Shown one piece after another: positions 1 to 8,849 of a DNA stretch of 64,000 nucleotides. This stretch comes from Thalassotalea loyana (GTDB lineage: Bacteria > Pseudomonadota > Gammaproteobacteria > Enterobacterales > Alteromonadaceae). Under the pieces are notes generated by a model. The model was not told the origin of the DNA, searched no databases, and saw only the letters and a list, made by a program, of their open reading frames with translations. Position 1 is the stretch's first letter; the number at the start of each line of letters is the position of its first letter. The stretch covers positions 451,838 through 515,837 of the forward strand of contig NZ_BSSV01000002.1 in the NCBI RefSeq assembly GCF_030161435.1, given 5' to 3'. A program made the position numbers and the translations under genes.

Positions 1-1512
1 TCATTAATCATCACTGCCTTTGGCCGTGTTGAAGACATCCGCAAGACAGTAACGCCAGAGCTTCGCACGGATAAAGGCGACACTCGCATTGTTGCAATTG
101 ACTTATCAAAAGGTAAGAACCGTTTAGGCGCTTCATGTATTGCTCAGGTTTACAAGCAACTTGGTAAAGAAACACCAGATGTTGATTGCCCAGAAACATT
201 AAAAGGTTTCTTTAACGCAATGCAAACGCTAGTGCGCAAAGAAATGCTTGTGGCTTACCATGACCGTTCAGACGGTGGTTTATTCACAACCGTAGCTGAA
301 ATGGCGTTTGCTGGTCACACTGGTGTAACCGTTGATATCGACAAGCTTCCTGGTAGTGACTTAGAAGTATTATTCTCAGAAGAGCTTGGCGCCGTGATTC
401 AAATTAAAGAATCTGACGTTGATGCGATTCACGCAATCTTTGAAGAGCACGGCATTTTAGATTGTTGTGCTGATGTCGGTCGTTTAAACGATTACGACAT
501 GATCACCTTCAAACGTGGTGATGACGTTGTACTTGAGAACTCTCGTACATACTTCCGCACAGTATGGGCAGAAACAACGTTGAAGATGCAGTCTTTACGT
601 GACAACTCAGAGTGTGCACAAGAAGAATTTGACGTTAAATTCGATACAGAAGATCCAGGCTTAAACGCTGAATTAACCTTCGACATTAACGAAGATATCG
701 TAGCTGATTTAATTGCTAAAGACGCTGAAGAAGAGACAAACCCACGTGTTGCGATTTTACGTGAGCAAGGTGTTAACTCTCACGTTGAAATGGCAGCAGC
801 GTTTGACCGTGCAGGTTTCATTGCAATTGACGTTCACATGTCAGACATTTTAGAAGGTCGTGCAGATTTAGCTGACTTCCAAGGCTTAGTTGCTTGTGGT
901 GGCTTCTCTTACGGTGACGTACTTGGTGCTGGTGAAGGTTGGGCAAAATCAATCTTATTTAACCCGAAAGCACGTGAAATGTTCAAAACATTCTTTGAGC
1001 GTGAAGAAACATTCTCATTAGGTGTATGTAACGGTTGTCAGATGCTTTCTAACTTAAAAGAAATCATCCCAGGCTCTGAACACTGGCCACGTTTCGTTCA
1101 AAACGAATCAGAGCGTTTTGAAGCACGTTTCTCACTAGTCGAAATTCAAGAAAGTCCGTCAATCTTCTTTAAAGGTATGGCTGGTTCTCGCATGCCTATC
1201 GCCGTTTCTCACGGTGAAGGTCGTACAGAATTTACAAGCGATGAAGCGATTGATGCAGCGAACGATTCAGGTACAGTATCAATGCGTTACGTAAATAACT
1301 ACGGTGACGTAACGGAAACTTACCCTGCTAACCCTAACGGTTCACCTGATGGTATTACGTCATTAACGACAACTGATGGTCGTGTAACGATTATGATGCC
1401 TCACCCAGAGCGTGTATTCCGTACAGTTGCTAACTCATGGCACCCAGATTCATGGGGTGAAGATTCTCCATGGGTTAGAATGTTCCGCAACGCGAGAAAG
1501 TTTGTTAATTAG
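1..1512 (+). CDS. purL: phosphoribosylformylglycinamidine synthase, C-terminal part (partial)
   Basis: The reading frame is already open at base 1 and runs to TAG at 1510-1512, so this is the last 503 codons of PurL (the family is about 1,290 residues in gammaproteobacteria). PurL makes FGAM from FGAR, glutamine and ATP in step 4 of purine synthesis. The fragment holds the end of the second AIRS-like half and the class I glutamine amidotransferase domain. Visible in that domain are the GVCNGCQML elbow with the nucleophilic Cys at fragment residue 343, a GGFSYGD motif before it, and the terminal MPHPERVFR with the catalytic His. An ATG at 220 is internal and not the start. A strong hairpin with a T run follows. 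Confidence 0.97.
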   Translation, partial: SLIITAFGRVEDIRKTVTPELRTDKGDTRIVAIDLSKGKNRLGASCIAQVYKQLGKETPDVDCPETLKGFFNAMQTLVRKEMLVAYHDRSDGGLFTTVAEMAFAGHTGVTVDIDKLPGSDLEVLFSEELGAVIQIKESDVDAIHAIFEEHGILDCCADVGRLNDYDMITFKRGDDVVLENSRTYFRTVWAETTLKMQSLRDNSECAQEEFDVKFDTEDPGLNAELTFDINEDIVADLIAKDAEEETNPRVAILREQGVNSHVEMAAAFDRAGFIAIDVHMSDILEGRADLADFQGLVACGGFSYGDVLGAGEGWAKSILFNPKAREMFKTFFEREETFSLGVCNGCQMLSNLKEIIPGSEHWPRFVQNESERFEARFSLVEIQESPSIFFKGMAGSRMPIAVSHGEGRTEFTSDEAIDAANDSGTVSMRYVNNYGDVTETYPANPNGSPDGITSLTTTDGRVTIMMPHPERVFRTVANSWHPDSWGEDSPWVRMFRNARKFVN

Positions 1513-1521
1513 TTTTTCATA

Positions 1522-1597
1522 AATGGCTTAACTTCTTTGTTGGTCATGCTCACATACACTTGTATGCTACGCGTGACCGCCGCGAATTTAAGCCATT
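1522..1597. repeat. nested inverted repeat downstream of purL
   Basis: A perfect 10-base outer arm (1522-1531 with 1588-1597) encloses an 8-pair arm (1542-1549 with 1571-1578, one G-U) and a further catac/gtatg arm (1553-1557 with 1562-1566). As RNA this would be one long interrupted hairpin just after the purL stop and before the rho-independent terminator. No T run follows it, so it is unlikely to be a terminator itself. It could be an mRNA 3'-end stabiliser or a dispersed intergenic palindrome. No second copy was seen in this window. Confidence 0.6.
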
Positions 1598-1631
1598 ATA
1601 TTTCTGACTAATTTAACAAAAAGTTTATTGT

Positions 1632-1657
1632 AAAAGCCCGCTAATGCGGGCTTTTTT
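1632..1657 (+). terminator. rho-independent terminator of purL
   Basis: The stem agcccgc/gcgggct has a taat loop and is followed by six T. The run of A before the stem gives it some bidirectional character, so it could also serve the minus-strand gene that ends at 1678. Confidence 0.85.
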
Positions 1658-1677
1658 ATTAGATTATTTCAAGCGTT

Positions 1678-2457
1678 TTAATCGGCAATGACTTCTGAAT
1701 ATCTTTGTTGATACGTTTCTACTAATTGATTGATCGCTTCGTCGTTACTCTCTATCGCCTTATTGAGCTTTTTAACGTCTTGCGCATCAAACCTAGCAGG
1801 ATTTAACATATAGTACACAGGGTTGCTGTTTATGGTGATGTTTGTTGGTTGAACGAATTGATTGAGCTTATTCTGGTTGATGATATAAATGCCTGCAAGC
1901 AACTCTTCTGCAGCAAAGTCGACCCTGCCCATGCTAACAAGATTTATCCTCTCTGACGCTAAATTAACTTCAACTATACACTCGGAACAGTTATTCATGT
2001 AATTGGCAAAGTTCTCGCCATAGTATCCGCCTCTATTGATTGCAATCAAGCTATCACGTGTATATGAGGTTTCCTTGTCATACTTCGTATTTGAAAAAAG
2101 CTGCATCACTTCGTAACGATATGCTGCGCTATAGGTAGCATAGCTTGCGCGCTCTTGGCTGTAGCTAGCAGCAAATATGAGATCGATATTACCTTTCTTT
2201 AATTCTAGTAACGCTCGACTAGAAGACGGGTAAGAGTAATAGCGCCAGCAATAGTTAATTGATTTTAATATCCGCTCGGTTATCTCAATGTCTAACCCTT
2301 TATACTCGCCTTGCTCTCGATAAGAAAATGGCGGCCAATCTTTAGCAACACTAATTGAAAGCGTTTTATCGCACGCAAAAACCTTTGTCTGTGCAGCAAA
2401 GTAAAACAGTAAAAATAAAGAAAGATTTTGTAAATATTGACAAGTACTGAATCTCAA
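1678..2457 (-). CDS. periplasmic solute-binding protein, family 3 (orphan)
   Basis: 259 residues. An N-terminal signal peptide (hydrophobic core at residues 9-28, likely cut after VFA) is followed by a type 3 extracellular solute-binding fold of the amino-acid/polar type. Typical features are 'DWPPFSYREQGEYKGLDIEI' near the mature N-terminus and 'GNIDLIFAASYSQERASYA' about 60 residues later. No permease or ATPase lies beside it, so it is probably not a classical ABC component. In Alteromonadales such lone proteins are common and mostly uncharacterised. The ligand cannot be told. It is the first of three such orphans in the first 12.3 kb. Confidence 0.8.
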   Translation of the reverse strand: MRFSTCQYLQNLSLFLLFYFAAQTKVFACDKTLSISVAKDWPPFSYREQGEYKGLDIEITERILKSINYCWRYYSYPSSSRALLELKKGNIDLIFAASYSQERASYATYSAAYRYEVMQLFSNTKYDKETSYTRDSLIAINRGGYYGENFANYMNNCSECIVEVNLASERINLVSMGRVDFAAEELLAGIYIINQNKLNQFVQPTNITINSNPVYYMLNPARFDAQDVKKLNKAIESNDEAINQLVETYQQRYSEVIAD

Positions 2458-2782
2458 TGTGAATTCCTGCGAACTTACACAGTGGGCAACAAGTACCTTT
2501 ATTTTAGACCACAGCGCGTTTTTTAACGGTTAATGTTTGGTGTTTTTGATCCTCAAACACCTTAAGTTATGCCTGATAAATAGCCCTATCATTCTATTGA
2601 TTTAGAATACGTAGGTGAAGTAAATCTCAGTTTTTTTTGCCTGCCTACATTTAATCCGTGTTGCCAAGAAAAATGTACAAAAAACACATCTAACATAAAC
2701 AGTTGGCTTAATCAGAATTCCCAGTTAAAGTATAAGCTACTGATTTTCAGCTTGTTTATTTAAAAATCATCAGGAGAATTCA
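2458..2782. other. 325-base divergent intergenic region
   Basis: Lies between two divergently transcribed genes and must hold both promoters. A 7-base inverted repeat (2539-2545 with 2555-2561) is visible but has no T run. No open frame with a ribosome site was recognised. The plus-strand gene has a clear Shine-Dalgarno at 2771-2776 (caggag). Confidence 0.5.
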
Positions 2783-3280
2783 TTGGATACATTGGATGTA
2801 CATGAAACGGAACAACCGTTAAAAATTGGCGGCTGGTTAATAGTCGTTGCAATTGGCGTTGTGTTATCACCGATGCGATCACTCATGCTAATGAGTACAA
2901 CTTATCCAGATATCTTTATGGACGGAACATGGGAGGCGCTAACAGTCGTCGGCAACCCGGCATACTCTCCAATGTGGGCGCCTTTAATCCTCGGTGAAAT
3001 GCTCATTAACGTGGTATTTTTTTGTTTAGGACTGTATTTAGCTTACTTGTTTTTTACCAAGAAAGTTACATTACCCCGCTGGTACTTCGGGTTAGCATTA
3101 TCTTCTAGTCTCTTTATTTTGATTGACGCATACGTTATCAGCATCGTGATACCAGATACAGCTATGTTTGATTCAGAAACACAAAAAGAGTTTTTTAGAA
3201 GCCTAGTCAGTTTATTTATTTGGTCACCCTATTTGTTTTATTCGCAACGAGCAAAAGACACTTTTATTCAAGCTAAGTGA
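2783..3280 (+). CDS. DUF2569 family membrane protein
   Basis: 165 residues, starting at TTG. The start is supported by caggag six bases upstream and by the lack of a better ATG. The opening 'KIGGWLIVVAIGVVLSP', four hydrophobic segments (roughly residues 17-37, 67-90, 100-125, 142-157) and the ending 'IWSPYLFYSQRAKDTF' match the DUF2569 pattern (GGWL...IPYFLxSxRVKxTF). The family is inner-membrane and of unknown function. It stands alone, with a structured intergenic segment after it. Confidence 0.75.
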   Translation: MDTLDVHETEQPLKIGGWLIVVAIGVVLSPMRSLMLMSTTYPDIFMDGTWEALTVVGNPAYSPMWAPLILGEMLINVVFFCLGLYLAYLFFTKKVTLPRWYFGLALSSSLFILIDAYVISIVIPDTAMFDSETQKEFFRSLVSLFIWSPYLFYSQRAKDTFIQAK

Positions 3281-3324
3281 CCACATTTGTCTCATCAAAA
3301 CAGGCTCCAGTCATCCGCTTTTAT

Positions 3325-3396
3325 GGCGAAGAACTCACTTGGCAATCTTCGCCACGCAAACAACTATTGCCAAGTAAAAATCTCCATTAACGGAGA
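3325..3396 (+). promoter_or_regulatory. structured leader with competing hairpins
   Basis: Three inverted repeats are packed together: ggcgaaga (3325-3332) with tcttcgcc (3346-3353); acttggcaa (3337-3345) with ttgccaagt (3367-3375); tctcc (3381-3385) with ggaga (3392-3396). The first two interleave, so they are either mutually exclusive or form a pseudoknot. The segment ends 56 bases before the next start codon and may be a regulated leader of that gene or the 3' end of the preceding transcript. Confidence 0.45.
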
Positions 3397-3451
3397 AAAG
3401 CGTGCTCAATGACGTTCAACACAATAAAAACATAAAAAGGAAATAAAAATA

Positions 3452-3802
3452 ATGAGAAACACGATCACCTTACTTTCGGCATTAACCTTGGCTGCATTAA
3501 GCTTTTCAACAGAAGCGACGGTAGTGACAAAATCTTTCACCGTGACTGATAAATCACTGCAATTAACATCAGATCCATATTGGCCAAGAGTTTATATTAA
3601 AGGCGTCGAACTCGATGGTGCAGCACTAGGGTGTGAAAATAATATTCCAGTCATTTCACTTGGCGAAGACAATCCACAAGGGCAAATGATGTACGAAACA
3701 CTGCTCGCAGCAAAGGAATCAGGAAGAACAATCTCAATTGTTGCCAATAAGTGTTGGGGCGGGTTTTCAACACCGCAGGTATACTCTATTACGACCTATT
3801 AA
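3452..3802 (+). CDS. small secreted protein of unknown function
   Basis: 116 residues with a clean Sec signal peptide (MRNTITLLSALTLAALSFSTEA, split here as residues 1-22). The mature part is about 94 residues and contains two cysteines (in 'LGCENN' and 'NKCWGG') that could form one disulphide. 'AAKESGRTISIVANKCWGGF' resembles the ends of small beta-barrel secreted proteins, but I do not recognise a family. The start has an aaaagg site nine bases upstream. It is followed directly by a strong bidirectional terminator. Confidence 0.7.
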   Translation: MRNTITLLSALTLAALSFSTEATVVTKSFTVTDKSLQLTSDPYWPRVYIKGVELDGAALGCENNIPVISLGEDNPQGQMMYETLLAAKESGRTISIVANKCWGGFSTPQVYSITTY

Positions 3803-3837
3803 TTCCTAGCGTCAAATAAGCCCAGCCATTGGCTAAT

Positions 3838-3880
3838 AAAAAAAAGCCCTAAACAGTGACTCACTGTTTAGGGCTTTTTT
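3838..3880. terminator. bidirectional terminator
   Basis: A perfect 15-base inverted repeat (3845-3859 with 3861-3875) is flanked by A on the left and T on the right, between convergent genes. It can end transcription from both sides. Confidence 0.9.
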
Positions 3881-3904
3881 GAAATCATAAAATATGTATG
3901 GTGA

Positions 3905-4423
3905 TTAACAGTCTTCAGTTACCACCGTTACAGTACAGTCAGGCTCGCCAAACGAATCATAAATCACGTAACAACCCTGGTCAGTTAGCGGTGAGCTTTG
4001 ACTTGGGATGTTATAACCAATAAATGTGTATTGGTTTGTGGTTACCGTTGGCTCAAAGTCATCTGAGTCAATTTCTAAAAAGTCGATCATATCTAGCTGA
4101 GTACCAAGCTCGGCACTGCTTTCTGGACACAAATTACGAAAATCAATTTCCGCTGTGCCAAAACCAAAATCAACAATATATGCAGACTGGCCAGATCCTG
4201 GGTTTGAAGATACTGCTTCTAATCCCTTAATGCGTGCTTTTGCCTTAACGAGATCAATAGTCGTTTCCATAGAACCTTTTATTGAATTTAAGGTTGCGAT
4301 TTTAGCGTCGCTCGCCACATCAATAAATCGAGGAGCAGCCGTTGCGGCTAAAATACCTAGAATAACGATAACAACAACAAGTTCAATTAATGTAAAACCC
4401 TTTGCACGTGACGAAAATGACAT
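3905..4423 (-). CDS. type IV pilin-like / pseudopilin protein
   Basis: 172 residues. The N-terminus has a short basic leader ending in Gly9, then FTLIE (Phe10, Glu14 at +5) and a hydrophobic helix to about residue 30. This is the classic prepilin peptidase cleavage and N-methylation signal. The next part ('PRFIDVASDAKIATLNSIKGSMETTIDLVKAK', given here only for its first half: helix continuing to about residue 60) is like MSHA-type and T2SS-type minor pilins. Three late cysteines (in 'NLCPES', 'QGCYVI', 'EPDC') and a fourth at the C-terminus could form the disulphide loop of pilins. There are no pilus assembly genes nearby, so it is an isolated pilin-like gene. Confidence 0.85.
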   Translation of the reverse strand: MSFSSRAKGFTLIELVVVIVILGILAATAAPRFIDVASDAKIATLNSIKGSMETTIDLVKAKARIKGLEAVSSNPGSGQSAYIVDFGFGTAEIDFRNLCPESSAELGTQLDMIDFLEIDSDDFEPTVTTNQYTFIGYNIPSQSSPLTDQGCYVIYDSFGEPDCTVTVVTEDC

Positions 4424-4582
4424 ATTATGTTCTGCGTTAAAAAAAAGTTAATTTAGTATAAACGCTATATCACTGATAAAACAATTGTTTTACTATAGAT
4501 AATCAGTATTTACGCAAAAAATTTTGTGCGTTTAATGCAACACGCTTCTAGATCGGCGAACTTAATAAAAGTAGAAAATACG

Positions 4583-5128
4583 ATGAAAACGATCATCCTT
4601 GCTGACATTTTCGGCATTACGCCACAACTGAAATTACTCGCGAGTAACTTGTCACCTGACTATCAACTACTTTCACCATACGACGATGACAGCCTTTCTT
4701 TTGAGGATGAGAAAGTTGCCTATCAGTATTTTTCACTCAATACTGACATCACCAAATACTCACTAAAGCTATCTGAGTGCCTTGCAAACCATACGGAGAG
4801 TGTAAATATTCTTGGATTTAGTGTTGGCGCGAGTGCACTGTGGTTATGTGCGGACCAACAGCATCCCAACGTGAATAAAGGTATTGGCTTTTATTCAAGC
4901 CAAATAAGACAGCATCATGCATTGTCTCCCACATTTCCTATCCACCTCATTTTTCCAGACAAAGAGCCACACTTTGATGTTGATACTGTTATCAGTAAAT
5001 TGACAAACAAACCATTCACAAAAATATCAAAAAGTTCTGGCCTGCACGGTTTTATGAATTATCGTTCGGTTAATTTTAACGAGTGTCTTTATCACGATTA
5101 CCTCACTTTACTATTGGCGGAAATTTAA
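4583..5128 (+). CDS. alpha/beta-hydrolase, dienelactone-hydrolase-like
   Basis: 181 residues from the ATG at 4583. A further in-frame ATG at 4526 would add 19 residues that do not look like part of the fold, and neither start has a strong ribosome site. 'MKTIILADIFGITPQL' is the first strand and turn, 'LGFSVGASALW' is the nucleophile elbow (GxSxG with Ser), 'HLIFPDKEPHF' is the region of the acid, and 'GLHGFMN' gives the catalytic His. The order and spacing fit the dienelactone hydrolase family of cytosolic hydrolases. It is short for the family (about 230), so the lid is reduced. Substrate unknown. Confidence 0.6.
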   Translation: MKTIILADIFGITPQLKLLASNLSPDYQLLSPYDDDSLSFEDEKVAYQYFSLNTDITKYSLKLSECLANHTESVNILGFSVGASALWLCADQQHPNVNKGIGFYSSQIRQHHALSPTFPIHLIFPDKEPHFDVDTVISKLTNKPFTKISKSSGLHGFMNYRSVNFNECLYHDYLTLLLAEI

Positions 5129-5224
5129 CCTGACACTCATGACACAATGAACGAAATTTACACCTTGCCGGTCTACTTAAATTCAAGATAAGCTAAAACA
5201 AAAACCAGCAGGAAGAATAATAAA

Positions 5225-5899
5225 ATGCAAGAGCACGATAGCTACCCTTTAACAGACTTTATTGAATACCCACAAGATGAAATGTTGGCACGTTCGCAAG
5301 CGTTCCTTGAAGATATGAAACGTCGCCACTCGATTCGCAGCTTTAGTGATAAACCTGTACCAAAAGAAATTATTGAAAATTGCATTAAAACCGCTGGTAG
5401 AGCACCTAACGGAGCAAATCATCAGCCGTGGCATTTTGTTGCAATCTCAGATCCAGAGATAAAAAAACAAGTCCGAGAACAAGCGGAACTTCACGAACGT
5501 GGTTTCTACGAAGGTCGCGCTGGTGAAGAGTGGCTTGACGCATTGAAACCACTAGGGACAGATGCACAAAAACCCTACTTGGAAACCGCGCCGTGGTTAA
5601 TTGCTATTTTCAGTCAGAAAAAAGGCGGTATAAACGCGGAAGATAAAAACACCAATTACTATGTACACGAGTCCGTAGGTATTGCCACAGGTTTTTTAAT
5701 CACTGCGTTACACAATGCAGGGTTAGCGACGTTAACACATACGCCAAAACCCATGTCTTTCTTAAATAAAATTTGTGAACGTGGCGATAACGAACGTGCT
5801 TACATGCTGTTAATCGCTGGATACCCAACAGATGATGCAACGATTCCTCATCATTCTACGGTTAAAAAGTCACTCGACGAAATAGCAACATTTAAATAA
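5225..5899 (+). CDS. iodotyrosine-deiodinase-like nitroreductase-family flavoprotein
   Basis: 224 residues with an aggaag ribosome site. The FMN-binding nitroreductase fold shows 'RRHSIRSFSDKPVPKE' and 'GRAPNGANHQPWHFVAI'. It goes further than a general nitroreductase: Glu91, Tyr95 and Lys116 are spaced +4 and +21, the same as the substrate-binding Glu157/Tyr161/Lys182 of human iodotyrosine deiodinase, and the flanks (LARSQAF, KPYLETAPWLI) also match. Such enzymes remove halogen reductively from iodo-, bromo- or chlorotyrosine using FMN, and close bacterial relatives are known. No N-terminal membrane anchor is present, as expected for bacterial forms. Function in this organism is inferred from residues only. 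Confidence 0.78.
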   Translation: MQEHDSYPLTDFIEYPQDEMLARSQAFLEDMKRRHSIRSFSDKPVPKEIIENCIKTAGRAPNGANHQPWHFVAISDPEIKKQVREQAELHERGFYEGRAGEEWLDALKPLGTDAQKPYLETAPWLIAIFSQKKGGINAEDKNTNYYVHESVGIATGFLITALHNAGLATLTHTPKPMSFLNKICERGDNERAYMLLIAGYPTDDATIPHHSTVKKSLDEIATFK

Positions 5900-5907
5900 C
5901 CGTTAAC

Positions 5908-5935
5908 AATAAGGCGTGATTTATCACGCCTTATT
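5908..5935 (+). terminator. hairpin terminator after the flavoprotein gene
   Basis: 13-base inverted repeat (5908-5920 with 5923-5935), eight bases after the stop codon. The T run is short and interrupted. Confidence 0.65.
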
Positions 5936-6033
5936 TGTATCTCACACTTTACGTAAAGAAATGTAAAACTCCTTGCTCTACTACATACCGACATTTATGT
6001 TTTGAGTAACACTTTTGTTTCAAGTAGTTTTAT

Positions 6034-7842
6034 ATGACACATTACGCGTTTAGGTTATCTTGCTCCCTTATCATAAGTGCAGTACTTTCGGGCTGTGGCG
6101 GGGGAGGAAGCAATAGCGAAACAAATGACACACCTACGCTACCAAGTAATGTGAGCCCACCGGAAATAACATTTACACCACACACTATAGCGCTTTTGTC
6201 GACAGAGTCCGCGGTAGTAGAACTATCATTCACAGACGACCAAACAGCACAATTATCTCCTGTAATCGTTTGTGAAAACGGCGGCGTTTTTGACGCTTCT
6301 GCTAACACATATACAGCGCCAGAAACCTCTTCAGTATTAGTCACGAATTGTACCGCAAGCGTTTCTGACAACGCAGGAAATGAAAGTCATGCGACCCTAT
6401 CTATCACCGTCAACCCTCAAGTTGCAGATACGACAGCGCCCACTATTTCATTCAGCCCAAGTACATTGAACATGGCCTCGGGAACTTCGGCACAGGTTCA
6501 ACTTTCTTTTTCAGACGACACAGATACCACGCTAACACCACAAGTAGAATGCGTTGATGGGGCATTCAACGATAATGTTTACACGGCGCCAAACACACGT
6601 CTTACACGCGAGCTTTCATGCACTGCAACGGTTTACGACGCTGCTCAAAATCAATCGACGTCAATATTAACCATTAATGTAGCTGGCAGCGCTGTTGCAG
6701 ATTTGTCGATTGATATATTTAATTTGCCAAATTATCAAAATCAACCAGTGCCTGATTACATTTCTCAAGATAACACTGAAGATAACCCAATAACGGATCT
6801 GGGTGCGACCTTAGGCCGCGTCTTGTTTTATGATAAAAACCTGTCAACAAACAACACAATTTCTTGCGCGAGCTGTCATCAACAAGCCCATGCATTTTCT
6901 GATTTAGCCCCGCTTAGTCAAGGTGTTAATGATGTTACAGCACGCCACTCCATGAGACTTGTCAACGCTCGGTTTGCCGAAGAAACTCGCTTTCGGTGGG
7001 ACGAAAATGCAGAATCACTTGAGCAACAGACGACAATGCCAATAAGAGATTTCGCAGAAATGGGCTTTAGTGGCAATAATGGCGCACCAAGTTTCGATGA
7101 CTTGCTCTCTAAATTGTCGGCGATAGATTACTATCAAGATTTATTTGCGTTAACCTTTGGTGATTCCAATATCACTGAAGAAAGAATGCAACGTGCCATG
7201 GCACAGTTTATTAGAAGTATTCAGTCCTTTGACACTAAATATGATATCGGACGCGACCTAGTTGCAAACCATGATGAAGATTTTCCAAACTTTACAGCAT
7301 CTGAAAATGCAGGAAAGAGGCTCTTTACACAACCTTTCGAATTCGAAACTGATGTAATCCAAGATCAAGGACAAGTGCCGGTTGAGGGAACCGGTCAAAT
7401 GTTTGAGGTATCTCGCCGAATTAGCGGCGGTATCAATTGTGCAACCTGTCATCGTCCACCTGAATTTGATATCGACCCTGCTTCATTAAACAATGGATTT
7501 ATTCGCGTGGGCGCACCTGCAGGAGAAAACCCAAGAGGACAATTCGATTTATCAGTTACCCGCTCCCCTTCACTTAGAGAGTTAATGAAGCCAAATGGCG
7601 AACTCAATGGAGGCATGTTCCATACTGGGTTATCTTCTAATCTTACAGGTATCCCTGCACATTATGATTTTCGGCGATTAGTCCCAGAGAATGACAACTT
7701 GGATCCTCGCCTTGCGCCCAATGGTTTGCCACAATTCTTAGATTTAACCAATGAAGAAGCTGGCCAACTATTCGATTTTTTAAGAACACTTTCAGGCAGT
7801 AACGTCTACACTGACGCGAAATGGTCAGATCCTTTTGAATAA
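6034..7842 (+). CDS. di-haem cytochrome c peroxidase/MauG-family lipoprotein with Ig-like repeats
   Basis: 602 residues. Lipoprotein signal with lipobox LSGC at Cys21, followed by a Gly-rich linker. Two related domains (about residues 42-128 and 132-217), each with 'FSPSTL...LSFSDD...YTAP...CTATV...TINV', look like bacterial Ig-like repeats. They are followed by a di-haem peroxidase module with CASCH (278-282) and CATCH (469-473). The C-terminal 'TRSPSLRELMKPNGELNGGMFHTG' region (shortened here) is typical of the CcpA/MauG family, which reduces peroxide or oxidises protein or small-molecule substrates in the periplasm. The Ig-like stalk is an unusual addition. The stop lies 16 bases from the stop of the convergent neighbour. 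Confidence 0.85.
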   Translation: MTHYAFRLSCSLIISAVLSGCGGGGSNSETNDTPTLPSNVSPPEITFTPHTIALLSTESAVVELSFTDDQTAQLSPVIVCENGGVFDASANTYTAPETSSVLVTNCTASVSDNAGNESHATLSITVNPQVADTTAPTISFSPSTLNMASGTSAQVQLSFSDDTDTTLTPQVECVDGAFNDNVYTAPNTRLTRELSCTATVYDAAQNQSTSILTINVAGSAVADLSIDIFNLPNYQNQPVPDYISQDNTEDNPITDLGATLGRVLFYDKNLSTNNTISCASCHQQAHAFSDLAPLSQGVNDVTARHSMRLVNARFAEETRFRWDENAESLEQQTTMPIRDFAEMGFSGNNGAPSFDDLLSKLSAIDYYQDLFALTFGDSNITEERMQRAMAQFIRSIQSFDTKYDIGRDLVANHDEDFPNFTASENAGKRLFTQPFEFETDVIQDQGQVPVEGTGQMFEVSRRISGGINCATCHRPPEFDIDPASLNNGFIRVGAPAGENPRGQFDLSVTRSPSLRELMKPNGELNGGMFHTGLSSNLTGIPAHYDFRRLVPENDNLDPRLAPNGLPQFLDLTNEEAGQLFDFLRTLSGSNVYTDAKWSDPFE

Positions 7843-7858
7843 ACCCACAATGCCCTTG

Positions 7859-8545
7859 TTAATCCTGTTTACTCTCAATTAAGCAAGCTTTCAAAAGAGG
7901 AAACGACAATGCGTTTTTTGACAACGCTAAATAAACAGGATGTTCCTCTAACTTTTTGACCAATGACACATCGGTGAACGTATTCGTGTCAATAATATGT
8001 TTAATGATTTCGCTTACGCCGACAACATAATCAACACGCCCTTTCTCGAGCATTTTTACCGCTTGCTCTGCATCTGTTACTTCAACTACGCGAGCACCAT
8101 TTAATACACTTTGGTCAAAGTTAACTGCACGTATCACAGCGACATAATCTTGTCGCGAAAGCTCAAGGTCAGTGCTCAATGTTGATGCCTTGGCATACAA
8201 CCCAATAGAAATAGTTGAAAAGGCGCGAATGGAGAAATCTAAGTATTGCGCTCGTTCTTCTGAATACATGGTAGGATATATCGCGTCAACTCGTCCTTGT
8301 TCAGCGTACTTTAAGGTTCTTGCCCAATTTGCATGCTTGATAGAAAAGCGAGAAAGGTGTGAAGACAAATACGCCCTAACTTCATCCGTCAATTCACCAA
8401 CAGGCTTGTCGTATTTTATTTCGACAAGGGGGGGTACATCCGTCGTCATGACTCTCATAGGTGCATCACAAGCGTCAGCTTGCGCAGCCGCAGGTTTAGC
8501 TGCGATTAGGTAGACGAAAGCCAATAGATAAATTATATATCGCAC
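7859..8545 (-). CDS. periplasmic solute-binding protein, family 3 (orphan)
   Basis: 228 residues with a signal peptide ending near AAAQA (residue 22). The type 3 binding-protein pattern is visible in 'EQGRVDAIYPTMYSEERAQYL' (first 20 residues: ligand-loop region) and 'MLEKGRVDYVVGVSEI'. It is similar in design to the gene ending at 1678 and again has no transport partner beside it. It may be a shortened binding protein used for sensing or a periplasmic amino-acid sponge. The ligand is unknown. Confidence 0.75.
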   Translation of the reverse strand: MRYIIYLLAFVYLIAAKPAAAQADACDAPMRVMTTDVPPLVEIKYDKPVGELTDEVRAYLSSHLSRFSIKHANWARTLKYAEQGRVDAIYPTMYSEERAQYLDFSIRAFSTISIGLYAKASTLSTDLELSRQDYVAVIRAVNFDQSVLNGARVVEVTDAEQAVKMLEKGRVDYVVGVSEIIKHIIDTNTFTDVSLVKKLEEHPVYLALSKNALSFPLLKACLIESKQD

Positions 8546-8627
8546 AACAATTACATTAGTGGTTGATCCGTCTTAAAATTATAAGTGATGTCGATAAATT
8601 TGCTAACGATAGCAATATGTTATTTAC

Positions 8628-8840
8628 CTAACTCATATCAAGCTCAATATCGGTGCACTTTTTGGTACAAGCGACCCTGCCCGGTTTTTCTTTTTTAGGA
8701 GGTGAGAAGACAACTGGCATGTTACATACAGCGCAAAGCACTTTTTTACCTGCTAACACCTGCTTAATAATATTACGTTGCTTGAAAAAAGAATCTTGAG
8801 AAGCTTTTTCAAATGCCTTCAGGCTTGCTTTATCAATCAC
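8628..8840 (-). CDS. small zinc-ribbon-like protein of unknown function
   Basis: 70 residues. Basic helical N-terminal half, then CAVC and CTKKC about 20 residues apart, which could bind one zinc. No family recognised with certainty. Its start is nine bases downstream of the rraB stop on the same strand, so the two are probably co-transcribed. Confidence 0.65.
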   Translation of the reverse strand: MIDKASLKAFEKASQDSFFKQRNIIKQVLAGKKVLCAVCNMPVVFSPPKKEKPGRVACTKKCTDIELDMS

Positions 8841-8849
8841 ATTATTTAC

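Noticed and set aside
220..1512. ATG at 220 as start of purL
   Set aside because: The frame is open from base 1 and the residues before 220 continue the PurL sequence, so the gene is only cut by the window edge.
5225..5899. Generic nitroreductase call
   Set aside because: The Glu-Tyr-Lys triad and flanking motifs fit the iodotyrosine deiodinase branch better than NfsA/NfsB or BluB.
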